A stretch of 64,000 nucleotides of DNA from assembly GCA_028282595.1 (NCBI GenBank), contig JANQHQ010000002.1:1-64000 (forward strand), in the 5' to 3' direction. Source of the DNA: Chlorobium sp. (lineage in GTDB: Bacteria > Bacteroidota > Chlorobiia > Chlorobiales > Chlorobiaceae). The position numbers and the translations under genes are program-made. Position 1 is the first letter of the stretch. Each line of letters begins with the position of its first letter. The notes beneath the pieces are model-generated. The model made no database searches, was not told the origin of the DNA, and saw nothing but the letters and a program-made list of their open reading frames with translations. Shown here in pieces: positions 7,871 to 16,295 of the stretch.

Positions 7871-8899
7871 TCACTGGCTGAACTGTTCGAGCATTCGCAC
7901 GTCGTTTTCGAACAGGAGGCGGATATCGTCTATCTTGTAGCGGAGCAGCGCGGTCCGGTCGACTCCCATGCCGAAGGCGTATCCCGAGTACTCCTCAGGG
8001 TCTATGCCGCAGTTTTTCAGCACGTTGGGATGCACCATTCCGCAGCCGAGAATTTCAAGCCAGCCGGACTGTTTGCATACCTTGCACCCTTTCGCGCTGC
8101 AGAGGTAGCACGAGACGTCCACCTCGGCCGAGGGCTCGGTGAAAGGGAAAAAGCTCGGTCTGAAGCGAAGCCTGACATCCCGGCCGAACATCTGCCTCGC
8201 GAACGAGTATATCGTCGCTTTCAGGTCGGAGAACGAGACGTGTTTATCGATATAGAGTCCTTCGAGCTGGTGGAAGACGCAATAGCTCCTCGCGCTGATA
8301 GCCTCGTTACGATAGACTTTTCCCGGACAGATGACCCGGATAGGGGGCTTTTCGTCGAGCATGACCCGTATCTGCACCGGAGAGGTGTGGGTTCTCAGCA
8401 GGAGGTCGTCCTCGCCCGGCGTTCTCCGGATGAAGAAGGTGTCCTGCATGTCACGGGCAGGGTGGTTCGGAGGGAAGTTCAGCATGTCGAAGTTGTAGCT
8501 GCCGGACTCGAGCTCGGGGCCGGTGGCTATGGTAAAGCCCATGTCCCCGAAAATTCGCTTCATGTCCCCGAGTACTTTCTGTGCCGGGTGTTCCGAGCCG
8601 AGAAACTCCCGCCTGCCCGGCAGGGTCAGGTCGATACCGTGCGTTTTCGCCCGGGATGCCGATTGTTCGAGTTTTCCCGCGGCGTCCTCGAACTTCCGCT
8701 CGGCCGATTTTCTGAGGCCGTTCAGCAGTTTGCCGTACGTAGGCCGTTCCGCGGGCTCGATATCCCTGAGCGCATCGAAAAGTGTCGCGATACCGCCCTT
8801 GCGCACGAGGAACCGCAGGCGAAACGCTTCCAGCTCCTCGTCGTTGCGGATAGCAAAGGCATTGATCTCCCTTTGCAGCGCTTCTATGCTCTCTTTCAT
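7871..8899 (-). CDS. pheS: Phenylalanyl-tRNA synthetase alpha subunit
   Basis: 342 residues. The N-terminal coiled-coil is followed by the class II catalytic core: motif 2 GKVYRNEAISARSYCVFHQL, the Phe-pocket region WLEILGCGMVHPNVL and motif 3 GYAFGMGVDRTALLRY. A CYLCSAKGCKVC segment gives a four-cysteine cluster seen in several bacterial PheS. It charges tRNA-Phe together with PheT, which is not in this window. It ends the thrS-infC-rpmI-rplT-pheS operon, 7 bases after rplT. Confidence 0.95.
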   Translation of the reverse strand: MKESIEALQREINAFAIRNDEELEAFRLRFLVRKGGIATLFDALRDIEPAERPTYGKLLNGLRKSAERKFEDAAGKLEQSASRAKTHGIDLTLPGRREFLGSEHPAQKVLGDMKRIFGDMGFTIATGPELESGSYNFDMLNFPPNHPARDMQDTFFIRRTPGEDDLLLRTHTSPVQIRVMLDEKPPIRVICPGKVYRNEAISARSYCVFHQLEGLYIDKHVSFSDLKATIYSFARQMFGRDVRLRFRPSFFPFTEPSAEVDVSCYLCSAKGCKVCKQSGWLEILGCGMVHPNVLKNCGIDPEEYSGYAFGMGVDRTALLRYKIDDIRLLFENDVRMLEQFSQ

Positions 8900-8906
8900 G
8901 GCGACG

Positions 8907-9254
8907 TCAGCCGATAGCGGATTTGACGATCTGGCTGAATGCAGCCGGGTCCTTTACCGCGATTTCTGCAAGCGCCTTGCGGTTGATGTCGATGTTCTTT
9001 TTGTGCATGGCTTCCATCAGCCGCGAATAGCTCGTGCCGTTTTCACGCGCGGCCGCGTTGATACGCATGATCCACAGGGAGCGGAAACTTCTCTTTTTCA
9101 CCCTTCTGTCGCGGTAAGCGTACTGTTCGGCCTTGTCGACGGCGTGTTTGGCGACGGTGAGAATGTTGCCCCTTGAGCCCCAGTATCCTTTTGCCTTTTT
9201 CAGTATCCTTTTTCTTCTCGCGCGGGAGGCTACCGCATTATGTGCTTTTGGCAT
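8907..9254 (-). CDS. rplT: 50S ribosomal protein L20
   Basis: 115 residues with the expected N-terminal basic helix (ASRARRKRILKKAKGYWGSR) and C-terminal globular domain (YSRLMEAMHKKNIDINRKAL). It is essential for early 50S assembly and in many bacteria represses its own operon by binding mRNA. It lies 34 bases after rpmI. Confidence 0.96.
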   Translation of the reverse strand: MPKAHNAVASRARRKRILKKAKGYWGSRGNILTVAKHAVDKAEQYAYRDRRVKKRSFRSLWIMRINAAARENGTSYSRLMEAMHKKNIDINRKALAEIAVKDPAAFSQIVKSAIG

Positions 9255-9288
9255 CGTTCTGTCGTTTAAGGTTGTTACAGGTGATGTT

Positions 9289-9483
9289 TCAGGCCTGGAT
9301 CATCCGCTTGATCTGTTTTTCCTGAGAGCTGTCGACCAGGGTCGACTGGTGCAGGCGGCGGGTTCTTTTTCTGTTCTTTTTTTCGAGATTGTGAGAACCG
9401 TTCATCCTCTCGCGCTTGATTTTTCCCGACGCTGTTTTCTTGAACCGCTTGCATGCACCGCGGTGTGATTTCATTTTCGGCAT
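9289..9483 (-). CDS. rpmI: 50S ribosomal protein L35
   Basis: 64 residues, very basic, beginning MPKMKSHRGACKRFKKTASG, the standard L35 N-terminus. It lies in the classic infC-rpmI-rplT order, 27 bases after infC. Confidence 0.96.
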   Translation of the reverse strand: MPKMKSHRGACKRFKKTASGKIKRERMNGSHNLEKKNRKRTRRLHQSTLVDSSQEKQIKRMIQA

Positions 9484-9510
9484 GTTCGTATCGTTTTGTT
9501 GGTGTGGTTG

Positions 9511-10107
9511 TTACTCGGGTTGCTCTTCCTGCCGCTGTTTGGCCAGCTGCCGCTCGTATACCTCGATTTTTTTCTTGTCGGGTTCGAAAAAGACAAACAG
9601 CCGCTTGCCTTCGAACTTCGGGTCACCCTCGCGGTTGCTGACGTTCTGGAGGCGTTCGGTCAGTCGTTCGATCAGCTCGAACCCTTTGTCCTTGTAAATG
9701 ATGGACCGTCCCAGAAAGACCACGGTCGCCCTGACCCGGTTACCTTTCCTGAGGAATTCTTCCAGATGAGCAGCCTTGAAATCGAAATCGTGCTTGTCGG
9801 TATTCGGATGAAAGCGAAGTTCCTTCATCTCGGTCGGCTTCGATTTTTTCTTTCTGTCCTTTTCCTTCTTGTCCAGCTTGTACTGCAGCTTGCCGTAGTT
9901 GTCGAGCTTGCAGACAGGGGGCTCTGCCGTCGGCTGTACTTCAATGAGATCGAGCCCTTCCTGTTCGGCCAGTTTCAGCGCTTCGCTCTTTTTCATGATC
10001 TTCTGCGATCCGTCGTTGAACACGACACGGACTTCCGGCACGTTGATCTGCTGGTTGACCCTGTAGGTCAGTTTCGGTTTCTGAGGCGCGCTTCTTTTTT
10101 TTCTCAT
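9511..10107 (-). CDS. infC: Translation initiation factor IF-3
   Basis: 198 residues: a basic N-terminal extension (MRKKRSAPQKPK), the N-domain YRVNQQINVPEVRVV, a lysine-rich linker (KKEKDRKKKSKPTEMKE) and the C-domain ending at ERLQNVSNREGDPKFEGKRL. IF-3 keeps 30S subunits free and proofreads initiator tRNA. The start reads ATG here, not the rare AUU used for feedback control in enterobacteria. It lies 48 bases after thrS. Confidence 0.95.
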   Translation of the reverse strand: MRKKRSAPQKPKLTYRVNQQINVPEVRVVFNDGSQKIMKKSEALKLAEQEGLDLIEVQPTAEPPVCKLDNYGKLQYKLDKKEKDRKKKSKPTEMKELRFHPNTDKHDFDFKAAHLEEFLRKGNRVRATVVFLGRSIIYKDKGFELIERLTERLQNVSNREGDPKFEGKRLFVFFEPDKKKIEVYERQLAKQRQEEQPE

Positions 10108-10155
10108 ATGGTCAGGGTTTGTTTGAAGTATGACAAGCGGTCTGTTGCACGATGA

Positions 10156-12129
10156 TCAGGTGCGTTCCCTGATCTCGGTGAGCAGTTTTTCCATGAGTTC
10201 TCCAGTCTGCATGGTGCCCTGGTCGCCTTTCCTGTGGCGTCGGAGCGAAACCTCTCCGGCGGCCTGTTCATTCTGGCCGAGAACGACCATGCAGGGGATC
10301 TTTTTTATCTCGGCTTCCCTGATTTTCCTGCCGATTTTTTCACTGCGCGTATCCAGTTCCGAGCGGATTCCCGCGTCGAGCAGCATCCGGTGGATGCCGG
10401 TGGCGTAGTCGTGGACATCCTCCACGATCGGCAGCACGGCGACCTGTACGGGAGCGAGCCATAGCGGGAAGTTTCCCGCGGTATGCTCGATGAGTACACC
10501 GATAAACCGCTCCATGGAGCCGAAAGGAGCCCGGTGGATGATGACCGGCCTGTGCGGTTGCCCGTCACTGCCGATATAGGAAAGATCGAACCTCTCGGGC
10601 ATGACGTAGTCCACCTGGACGGTGCCGAGCTGCCACTTCCTGCCGAGGGCGTCACGGACGATGAAATCGATTTTCGGCCCGTAGAAGCTTGCTTCGCCGA
10701 CGCCGATGACGTAGTCGATATGCATCCTGTCGGCAGCTTCCCGGACATCTTTTTCCGCCTGTTCCCAGGCTTCCTTCGTGCCACCGTACTTTTCACGGTT
10801 TTCGGGATCGTGCAGGGAGAGCCGGATCTGGATGTCGTCGAAGCCGAGTGTGGCGAAGACGAATTTTGTCAGGTCGATGGCGTTGCATATCTCGTCGACG
10901 AGCTGGTCCTGCCGGCAGTAGATATGCGAATCGTCCTGCGTGAAGCCTCTGGCGCGGATGAGTCCGTTAAGCTCCCCCGACTGTTCGTGCCGGTAGACCG
11001 TGCCGAACTCCGTCAAGCGGATCGGCAGGTCGCGGTAACTCCGGAGCTTCGAACTGTAGATCAGGTGGTGGTGCGGGCAGTTCATCGGTTTCAGAAGGTA
11101 CTGTTCCTCCCGTCCGAGATCGTCGATGTAGGTCAGGGGCGGAAACTGTGAATCGCTGTAGTAGGGATAGTGCCCGGAACGTTTGTAGAGCTCTATATTA
11201 CCGATGTGCGGCGTATAGACCGGTACGTACCCCCGCTTTCTCTGCTCTTCGCGCAGGAAAGATTCAAGCTCGTTGCGGACAACGGCTCCTTTCGGCAGCC
11301 AGATCGGCAGGCCGCTGCCCACCTCCTGGGAGAGCATGAACAGTTCGAGCTCGGCTCCGAGCTTGCGATGATCACGTTTTTTGGCTTCCTCGATGCGCGC
11401 CAGGTGCTGCCGAAGCTGTTTTTCGGCGGGAAACGCGATGCCGTAGATCCGCTGCATGGTTTCGCGCGAGGAGTCGCCTCTCCAGAACGATGCGGAGATA
11501 TTGGTCAGCTTGACCGCTTTCAGCTTCGAGGTGTTGGGCAGGTGCGGACCGCTGCAGAGGTCGGCGAACCCGTCCTGGTGGTAGATCGACACCTTGGGCG
11601 TATCTTTCAGGGTATCCTCCAGAATCTCCACCTTGTACGGATCTTTTCGGGTCGACGAGAAATAGTCGACGGCGCTCTCCCGTGAAAGCTCCTCGCGGCG
11701 GATGTCGATCCCCCGGCGTCCGATGTCGAGCATCCGCTTCTCGATGGATTCCAGATCGCTTTCCGTGAAGCGGTGTTCGGAAGAGATGTCGTAGTAAAAC
11801 CCCTGTTCGACGGCGGGGCCCGCCCCGAACTTCGTTCCCGGGAACAGTTCTTCAATGGCCTGGGCCATGATATGGCTTGCGCTGTGCCAGAAAATCTCCC
11901 TGCCGAGCGGATGTTCGAAGGTGACTATTTCAATTCGTGCGTCTTCCGGAACCGGGGCGTGAAGATCCTGCACCTTTCCGTCGACCGTTATCGCAAGGGC
12001 GTCGTGCGCGAGCTTTTTGCCGATTGAAAGCGCTATATCGTATCCGGTCGCGCCACGGGGAAACGACCTGTTTTCACCGTCAGGCAGCGTGACCGTTACC
12101 TGGGTCCGCGATTCGTTATGTTCAGACAT
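10156..12129 (-). CDS. thrS: Threonyl-tRNA synthetase
   Basis: 657 residues with full bacterial architecture: an N-terminal TGS domain (about 9-70), the editing domain with HSASHIMAQAIEELFP (zinc-type HxxxH), then the class II core. The core has KPMNCPHHHLIYSS (zinc-binding Cys and His), FGTVYRHEQSGEL (motif 2) and FGSMERFIGVLIEH (motif 3), followed by the anticodon-binding domain (QVAVLPIVEDVHDYA). It charges tRNA-Thr and clears mischarged serine. It heads the translation operon. Confidence 0.96.
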   Translation of the reverse strand: MSEHNESRTQVTVTLPDGENRSFPRGATGYDIALSIGKKLAHDALAITVDGKVQDLHAPVPEDARIEIVTFEHPLGREIFWHSASHIMAQAIEELFPGTKFGAGPAVEQGFYYDISSEHRFTESDLESIEKRMLDIGRRGIDIRREELSRESAVDYFSSTRKDPYKVEILEDTLKDTPKVSIYHQDGFADLCSGPHLPNTSKLKAVKLTNISASFWRGDSSRETMQRIYGIAFPAEKQLRQHLARIEEAKKRDHRKLGAELELFMLSQEVGSGLPIWLPKGAVVRNELESFLREEQRKRGYVPVYTPHIGNIELYKRSGHYPYYSDSQFPPLTYIDDLGREEQYLLKPMNCPHHHLIYSSKLRSYRDLPIRLTEFGTVYRHEQSGELNGLIRARGFTQDDSHIYCRQDQLVDEICNAIDLTKFVFATLGFDDIQIRLSLHDPENREKYGGTKEAWEQAEKDVREAADRMHIDYVIGVGEASFYGPKIDFIVRDALGRKWQLGTVQVDYVMPERFDLSYIGSDGQPHRPVIIHRAPFGSMERFIGVLIEHTAGNFPLWLAPVQVAVLPIVEDVHDYATGIHRMLLDAGIRSELDTRSEKIGRKIREAEIKKIPCMVVLGQNEQAAGEVSLRRHRKGDQGTMQTGELMEKLLTEIRERT

Positions 12130-12372
12130 GCAAGTACTGTCTCTTCTCTGTCATATGCGGCGCTTCGACGCCGTATATCCTGATTTTCAGGAACGTCAGC
12201 CGCTTTCAGTCAGTTGATTACCGATCGGGAGGGCTGACTCTTCCGGCTGTTCTTTCATTGCCGGACGGATTCCCCGATTCGATAAGAGGACTCCAATGAT
12301 AAAGAATAATTTTCATTATTCAAAACCTGCGTGTGCCGGAAGGAGAGCTTGCGCCGGTCCGGGCGGCGGGCG
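12130..12372 (-). promoter_or_regulatory. thrS upstream region with A+T-rich palindrome and candidate promoter
   Basis: This 243-base gap lies between bchZ and thrS. It contains GAATAAT-TTTC-ATTATTC (12304-12321), a perfect palindrome that resembles, but does not match, a classical Fur box and could also be a weak bchZ terminator. On the minus strand TTGAAT, 16 bases, then TATCAT overlaps it as a possible promoter. A 32-codon open frame starts inside the palindrome (start codon at 12315-12317), but nothing supports its translation. Confidence 0.3.
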
Positions 12373-13782
12373 CTATCGCACCATCCGCAGGAGATCGGGT
12401 GTGACGGTCTCCTTGCCTTGCTGAGCTGCCAGCGTCTCGGCTTTTTTCTTCATCTCCCTGCCGAACGATATCTGGCTGATGAACGGAGCTTTTTTTACGA
12501 TCTCCTCCAGAAGAGCGTTCGCTTCCTTTGTCCAGCGGATGTCTTTCGGCTGAACGGCCTCGCCGGTCGAACGCCGGCTGATCGGCAGGAAGGTGAAGAG
12601 GGTGTCGTAGAGCGCGTTGACGATTTCCTGGATAAGGTAGACCGCTCCGCTGTGCCCCATGAAAGGCGTGCCGAGGGCGCGTCGGACGATCGGTCCGGGG
12701 AAGCCCGCGGGTATGAAGCGTGTTTTCGCGTCGGTTTCGGCAAGATAGATCTTGTCGACGATGCGTCCGAACAGGAATTGCGGCTGCGAAGTTTCCAGCT
12801 CCTTGCGCAGGCCGGCGTTATCGGTTTCGGCCGAATCGTGCGAAAACAGGCACTGCATGCCCATCTCCCTGCCGAGAAACTGCGAGAGGCCTTCGGCATA
12901 GGTGCGGTCCGCAACGACGCCGAAACGGATCGTGGGGAACCATTCGGACTGCGGACCCCGCCAGAGGTCCCAGAGGGGTTGCAGGGTGGTGCGTTTTTCT
13001 TCTCTCAGGAACTCCGCGGCTGTTTCCTCGCTGCCGATGAGCTTGCCGAGGCTGGTGACGAACCGTTCGGTTTCGGTGAGGCCGAACGGAGCCTGAAGGA
13101 CCGGCCTTCCAAGCATGTCGGCGAGCGTTTGGCCGAACTCCCGGTACATGACGACGATCACATCGGAGTTTTTCAGGTCTGCGATGTCGTGAAGCGAACT
13201 TTCGAAGGGATAGACGTGCCGTACGGTTCCGCCGCACCCGGCGACAAGCCGCCTGGTTTCGGCAAGATCCGAGGGGCTGTTGAAGCAGCCGTAGGTCGGT
13301 CCGACGATGCTGACGGTTCCAGGCTCGACCCGGGCGGGAGCTCCGTCCTCGAAGGTTGAATGGAGCCAGCCGAGTGCGCGGTCACGACCTTTCCATTCGT
13401 TTTCTCCCAGAGAGTTAGATGCGAAAAAACGGATGTCGGGATAGCGCATCCGAAGCATGTTTTCGTGATCGCTTCCGATCATCTCGCTTTCGGCGCTCGA
13501 CACCAGAATGAGCTGCTTGCCGGTATCGCCGAGTTTCTCGATGACGTCGATGACCGATTCGGAACTGCCGGAGGAGGCGATCTCCTTTTCGGTGAGGCTC
13601 GTAGGGGTGAAGTTTTCCAGATACGGCACGGCGTCGGTGTAATCCATGACCGCTACACCGACCAGGTTGTAGCAGCCGACCGGGGCATCGGCGATCACGT
13701 GTACGTCGTGGAGGGAACAGAACGTGTTGACCGCGGCCCAGTAGGCGCTCGCCGTCGATTCATCCCAAACGGTTGTTGTCAT
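12373..13782 (-). CDS. bchZ: Chlorophyllide a reductase, subunit Z
   Basis: 469 residues from the ATG at 13782, chosen because AAGGAGA sits seven bases upstream; an in-frame ATG nine codons earlier has no such site. Nitrogenase-like (NifK/BchB/BchZ) fold: the N-terminal FCSLHDVHVIADAPVGCYNL supplies a cluster-ligand cysteine, then SIVGPTYGCFNSPSDL and a C-terminal tail for substrate. With BchX and BchY it reduces the B ring of chlorophyllide a on the way to bacteriochlorophyll. BchX and BchY are not in the window. This gene is the strongest evidence that the organism is phototrophic. Confidence 0.93.
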   Translation of the reverse strand: MTTTVWDESTASAYWAAVNTFCSLHDVHVIADAPVGCYNLVGVAVMDYTDAVPYLENFTPTSLTEKEIASSGSSESVIDVIEKLGDTGKQLILVSSAESEMIGSDHENMLRMRYPDIRFFASNSLGENEWKGRDRALGWLHSTFEDGAPARVEPGTVSIVGPTYGCFNSPSDLAETRRLVAGCGGTVRHVYPFESSLHDIADLKNSDVIVVMYREFGQTLADMLGRPVLQAPFGLTETERFVTSLGKLIGSEETAAEFLREEKRTTLQPLWDLWRGPQSEWFPTIRFGVVADRTYAEGLSQFLGREMGMQCLFSHDSAETDNAGLRKELETSQPQFLFGRIVDKIYLAETDAKTRFIPAGFPGPIVRRALGTPFMGHSGAVYLIQEIVNALYDTLFTFLPISRRSTGEAVQPKDIRWTKEANALLEEIVKKAPFISQISFGREMKKKAETLAAQQGKETVTPDLLRMVR

Positions 13783-13867
13783 TATAAATCTCCTTGGGCA
13801 ATGAGACACATAGCGACAATGTAAGAAAAATGCTCGAGGAGTCCGATTGCCGCAAAGCCCGGTCCGT

Positions 13868-15616
13868 TCAGGGGGTATTGGCCGTCAGGGAGACCGGGAG
13901 CTTGCCCGCGGCCTTGAGGCTTCCGTCGAGGAGCTTCAGGGCGGCGTCCTCGCTGAACTCCGAAGAGGAGTAGGTGCAGACGAATGCGGGAACGTCCGGA
14001 AACTGGTTGACGAGGTAGGGGGTGCCGAAGGAGATCATGACAAACGGTTTCGAACGGGGAGCGCGGCGGCTCAGGCTCCGGATGAACTCCTGTTGCCGGT
14101 CGCTCAGGGCAAGTGTCTTGTTGCCCGACAACACCTCGACATAGGTCGAGACGACGACGGCCGATGCCCGTTCGGCGCGCTCTCCGGCCTTACGGTAATC
14201 GACAGCACTCGAAGAGTCGCTTATGCGGATGGTTTTCGCGTTGAAGGCTTGCTTGAGCTTTGCCGAAAATGTCTCTCCCGAGAGGGTGTGCTTCTTGTCC
14301 TCGAGTACGATGTGAAGAACGTTTCGGCTCCGGTCGTCCCGGATCGGAAGAGCCCCGTTTCTGTCCTGTATGACCGTGATCGAACGGTTTGCCAGGGTTT
14401 GCGCGAGAGCCCGGTGACTTTCGAGGTTGATCCTGCCGGGAATTGCGTTGAGGTTGACGAACCTGTTCTCGTCGAGTTGCAGCCATCGCTTGGCCAGAAG
14501 TATCCGGCGAACGGATCTGTCGATCTGTTTTTTCTTCAGCCTGCCCCGGTGTACGGCATCGAGAATGGCGGCGTGCGTGCGTTCGATGTCGGGAGAGAAC
14601 AGCAGCAGGTCGTTACCCGCCTCGACGGCGAGAACGGAAATCTCTTCGAGCGTGTAGTCACGGTTGAGGGCGTTCATGTTGAGCGCATCGGTAATGACGA
14701 GGCCTTCGAAACCGAGCTTCTTTCTGAGAAGGTGCGTGACGATTCTCCACGAGAGCGTTGCAGGTACCATGTTTCCCGTGATGCCGGGAACGGCCAGGTG
14801 GCCGATCATGACGCTCATGACGCCGTGGTCGATCGCTTCCCTGAACGGTTGCAACTCGACGGTTTCCAGCCGTTTCCTGTCGGCCCGCAGCACCGGAAGA
14901 TCGACATGGCTGTCGACCGTGACGTCTCCGTGACCCGGAAAATGCTTTGCCGTTGCGATCATTCCGTTCGACTGCAGCCCGTCGATGAACGATTTGGACA
15001 TCTCGACGGTCAGAGGGATCCGGTCGCCGTAGGAGCGGGTATTGATGATCGGGTTACCGGGATTGAGATTGAGGTCGACGCTCGGTCCGTAACTGTGGCG
15101 GATGCCGAGAGCCGTCGCTTCCCGGGCGATGACCTCAGCCATATCGTAAGCCAGCCGGGGGCTTCCGGCTGCCGAAACCGCCATACTGGGGGCGAACTCC
15201 GTTGCACCTTCGATCCGCATGGCCAGACCCTTTTCCATGTCCGCGCTGATCAGGAGCGGACGGGGCGCGAGCAGCTGGAACCGGTTTGTCAGAACCGCCG
15301 CATCGTGAATGTTGCCCCTGAGGAACATGATGCCGCCGACCATTCCCCGGTTCACCAGAGAAGAAAGTTTCCGATGGAAGGTCTCGTCGGCGCTCTGCAG
15401 GCTGGCGGGGCAGTGAGCGACCAGCATCTGGCCGATCTTTTCGGAAAGGTTCATCTCCCTGAGCTGCCGTTCCACCTCGGGAACCTTTCTGTTGAAGATT
15501 TCCCGCACCGTGGGGGCTACTTCCGGTTCGCTTTCACGGGCGGCCGCCACGGAAGGCAAAAGGAAGGAAAGGAGCAGCAGCAGCCGGAAAGGCCGGTATA
15601 GGGTTTCTTTTGTCAT
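13868..15616 (-). CDS. Exported glycoside hydrolase family 3 (beta-N-acetylhexosaminidase-like)
   Basis: 582 residues with an N-terminal signal peptide (LLLLLSFLLPSVAAA). The TIM-barrel carries the NagZ-type signature KHFPGHGDVTVDSH, whose Asp-His pair is the general acid/base, and the nucleophile region GLVITDALNMNAL. An extra C-terminal alpha/beta domain (from about residue 390, SITVIQDRNGALPI) makes it longer than cytoplasmic NagZ and closer to exported family 3 enzymes. It probably trims peptidoglycan or a glycan in the periplasm. Substrate is inferred. Confidence 0.88.
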   Translation of the reverse strand: MTKETLYRPFRLLLLLSFLLPSVAAARESEPEVAPTVREIFNRKVPEVERQLREMNLSEKIGQMLVAHCPASLQSADETFHRKLSSLVNRGMVGGIMFLRGNIHDAAVLTNRFQLLAPRPLLISADMEKGLAMRIEGATEFAPSMAVSAAGSPRLAYDMAEVIAREATALGIRHSYGPSVDLNLNPGNPIINTRSYGDRIPLTVEMSKSFIDGLQSNGMIATAKHFPGHGDVTVDSHVDLPVLRADRKRLETVELQPFREAIDHGVMSVMIGHLAVPGITGNMVPATLSWRIVTHLLRKKLGFEGLVITDALNMNALNRDYTLEEISVLAVEAGNDLLLFSPDIERTHAAILDAVHRGRLKKKQIDRSVRRILLAKRWLQLDENRFVNLNAIPGRINLESHRALAQTLANRSITVIQDRNGALPIRDDRSRNVLHIVLEDKKHTLSGETFSAKLKQAFNAKTIRISDSSSAVDYRKAGERAERASAVVVSTYVEVLSGNKTLALSDRQQEFIRSLSRRAPRSKPFVMISFGTPYLVNQFPDVPAFVCTYSSSEFSEDAALKLLDGSLKAAGKLPVSLTANTP

Positions 15617-15649
15617 GGACCGGGCGTATAGGCGGGATTTTCCGCCTGT

Positions 15650-16165
15650 TCAGGATGTAATGTACAGGTAGGGCTTCCAGTCATCCGAAACGGTTGTGAT
15701 AAACCTGCGCATGAGCATGATGTGACTGGGCCTGATCGGCTTTTTCTGCAGGGGCATCCCGGCTTCCAGGGGCGTTCTGCTGCCCTTCCGGGTGTTGCAA
15801 GGGCTGCATGCCGTGACAAGGTTTTCCCAGGTGTCCTCGCCGCCTTGCGAGCGCGGGACCATATGATCGATCGTCAGCGGTTTTTCCCGGCTTCCGCAGT
15901 ACTGGCATTGAAAGTCGTCCCGTCGGAAGATATTTTTTCTGTTCAGCATGATCCTTTTGTACGGCACCCGCACGAAAACGGTCAGCCGCACGATACTCGG
16001 TACGGGAAAGGATTCCGATACCGTACAGATGTAATGTTCGGGATGGTTTGCGACGGTCACGGCCTTGCCGCAGAAAAGCATGATGATCGCTTTTTGCGCG
16101 TCGCAGATACTCAGCGGCTCATAGCTGCTGTTGAGGACAAGGACTTTTTTTCTGCGTAAGGGCAT
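15650..16165 (-). CDS. HNH endonuclease family protein
   Basis: 171 residues. The N-terminal domain reads VLVLNSSYEPLSICDAQKAI, typical of a widespread stand-alone HNH family. The nuclease motif follows: FQCQYCGSREKPLTIDHMVP, then PRSQGGEDTWENLVTACSPCN, with two CxxC zinc pairs and the catalytic DH. Such proteins are common chromosomal genes of unknown role. It lies 33 bases after the glycosidase start on the same strand and may be transcribed with it. Confidence 0.85.
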   Translation of the reverse strand: MPLRRKKVLVLNSSYEPLSICDAQKAIIMLFCGKAVTVANHPEHYICTVSESFPVPSIVRLTVFVRVPYKRIMLNRKNIFRRDDFQCQYCGSREKPLTIDHMVPRSQGGEDTWENLVTACSPCNTRKGSRTPLEAGMPLQKKPIRPSHIMLMRRFITTVSDDWKPYLYITS

Positions 16166-16258
16166 GACTAGTTCGTTTATATGAGTATACAGTCATATCC
16201 CCAAAAAGCCAATACTTCAGGGTCACATTTCGGTTAAATAGGCAGGGGTCCGGGAAAG

Positions 16259-16283
16259 CGAAAACCCCGGCAGATCCGGGGTT
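16259..16283 (-). terminator. Intrinsic terminator of gcvPB
   Basis: Stem AACCCCGG/CCGGGGTT (16263-16270, 16276-16283). On the minus strand it ends in TTTTCG, directly downstream of the gcvPB stop. Confidence 0.75.
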
Positions 16284-16295
16284 CGTTCGGTGCCG

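Noticed and set aside
12130..12372. T-box or threonine attenuator for thrS
   Set aside because: No T-box core sequence, no Thr-rich short frame and no terminator ahead of thrS.
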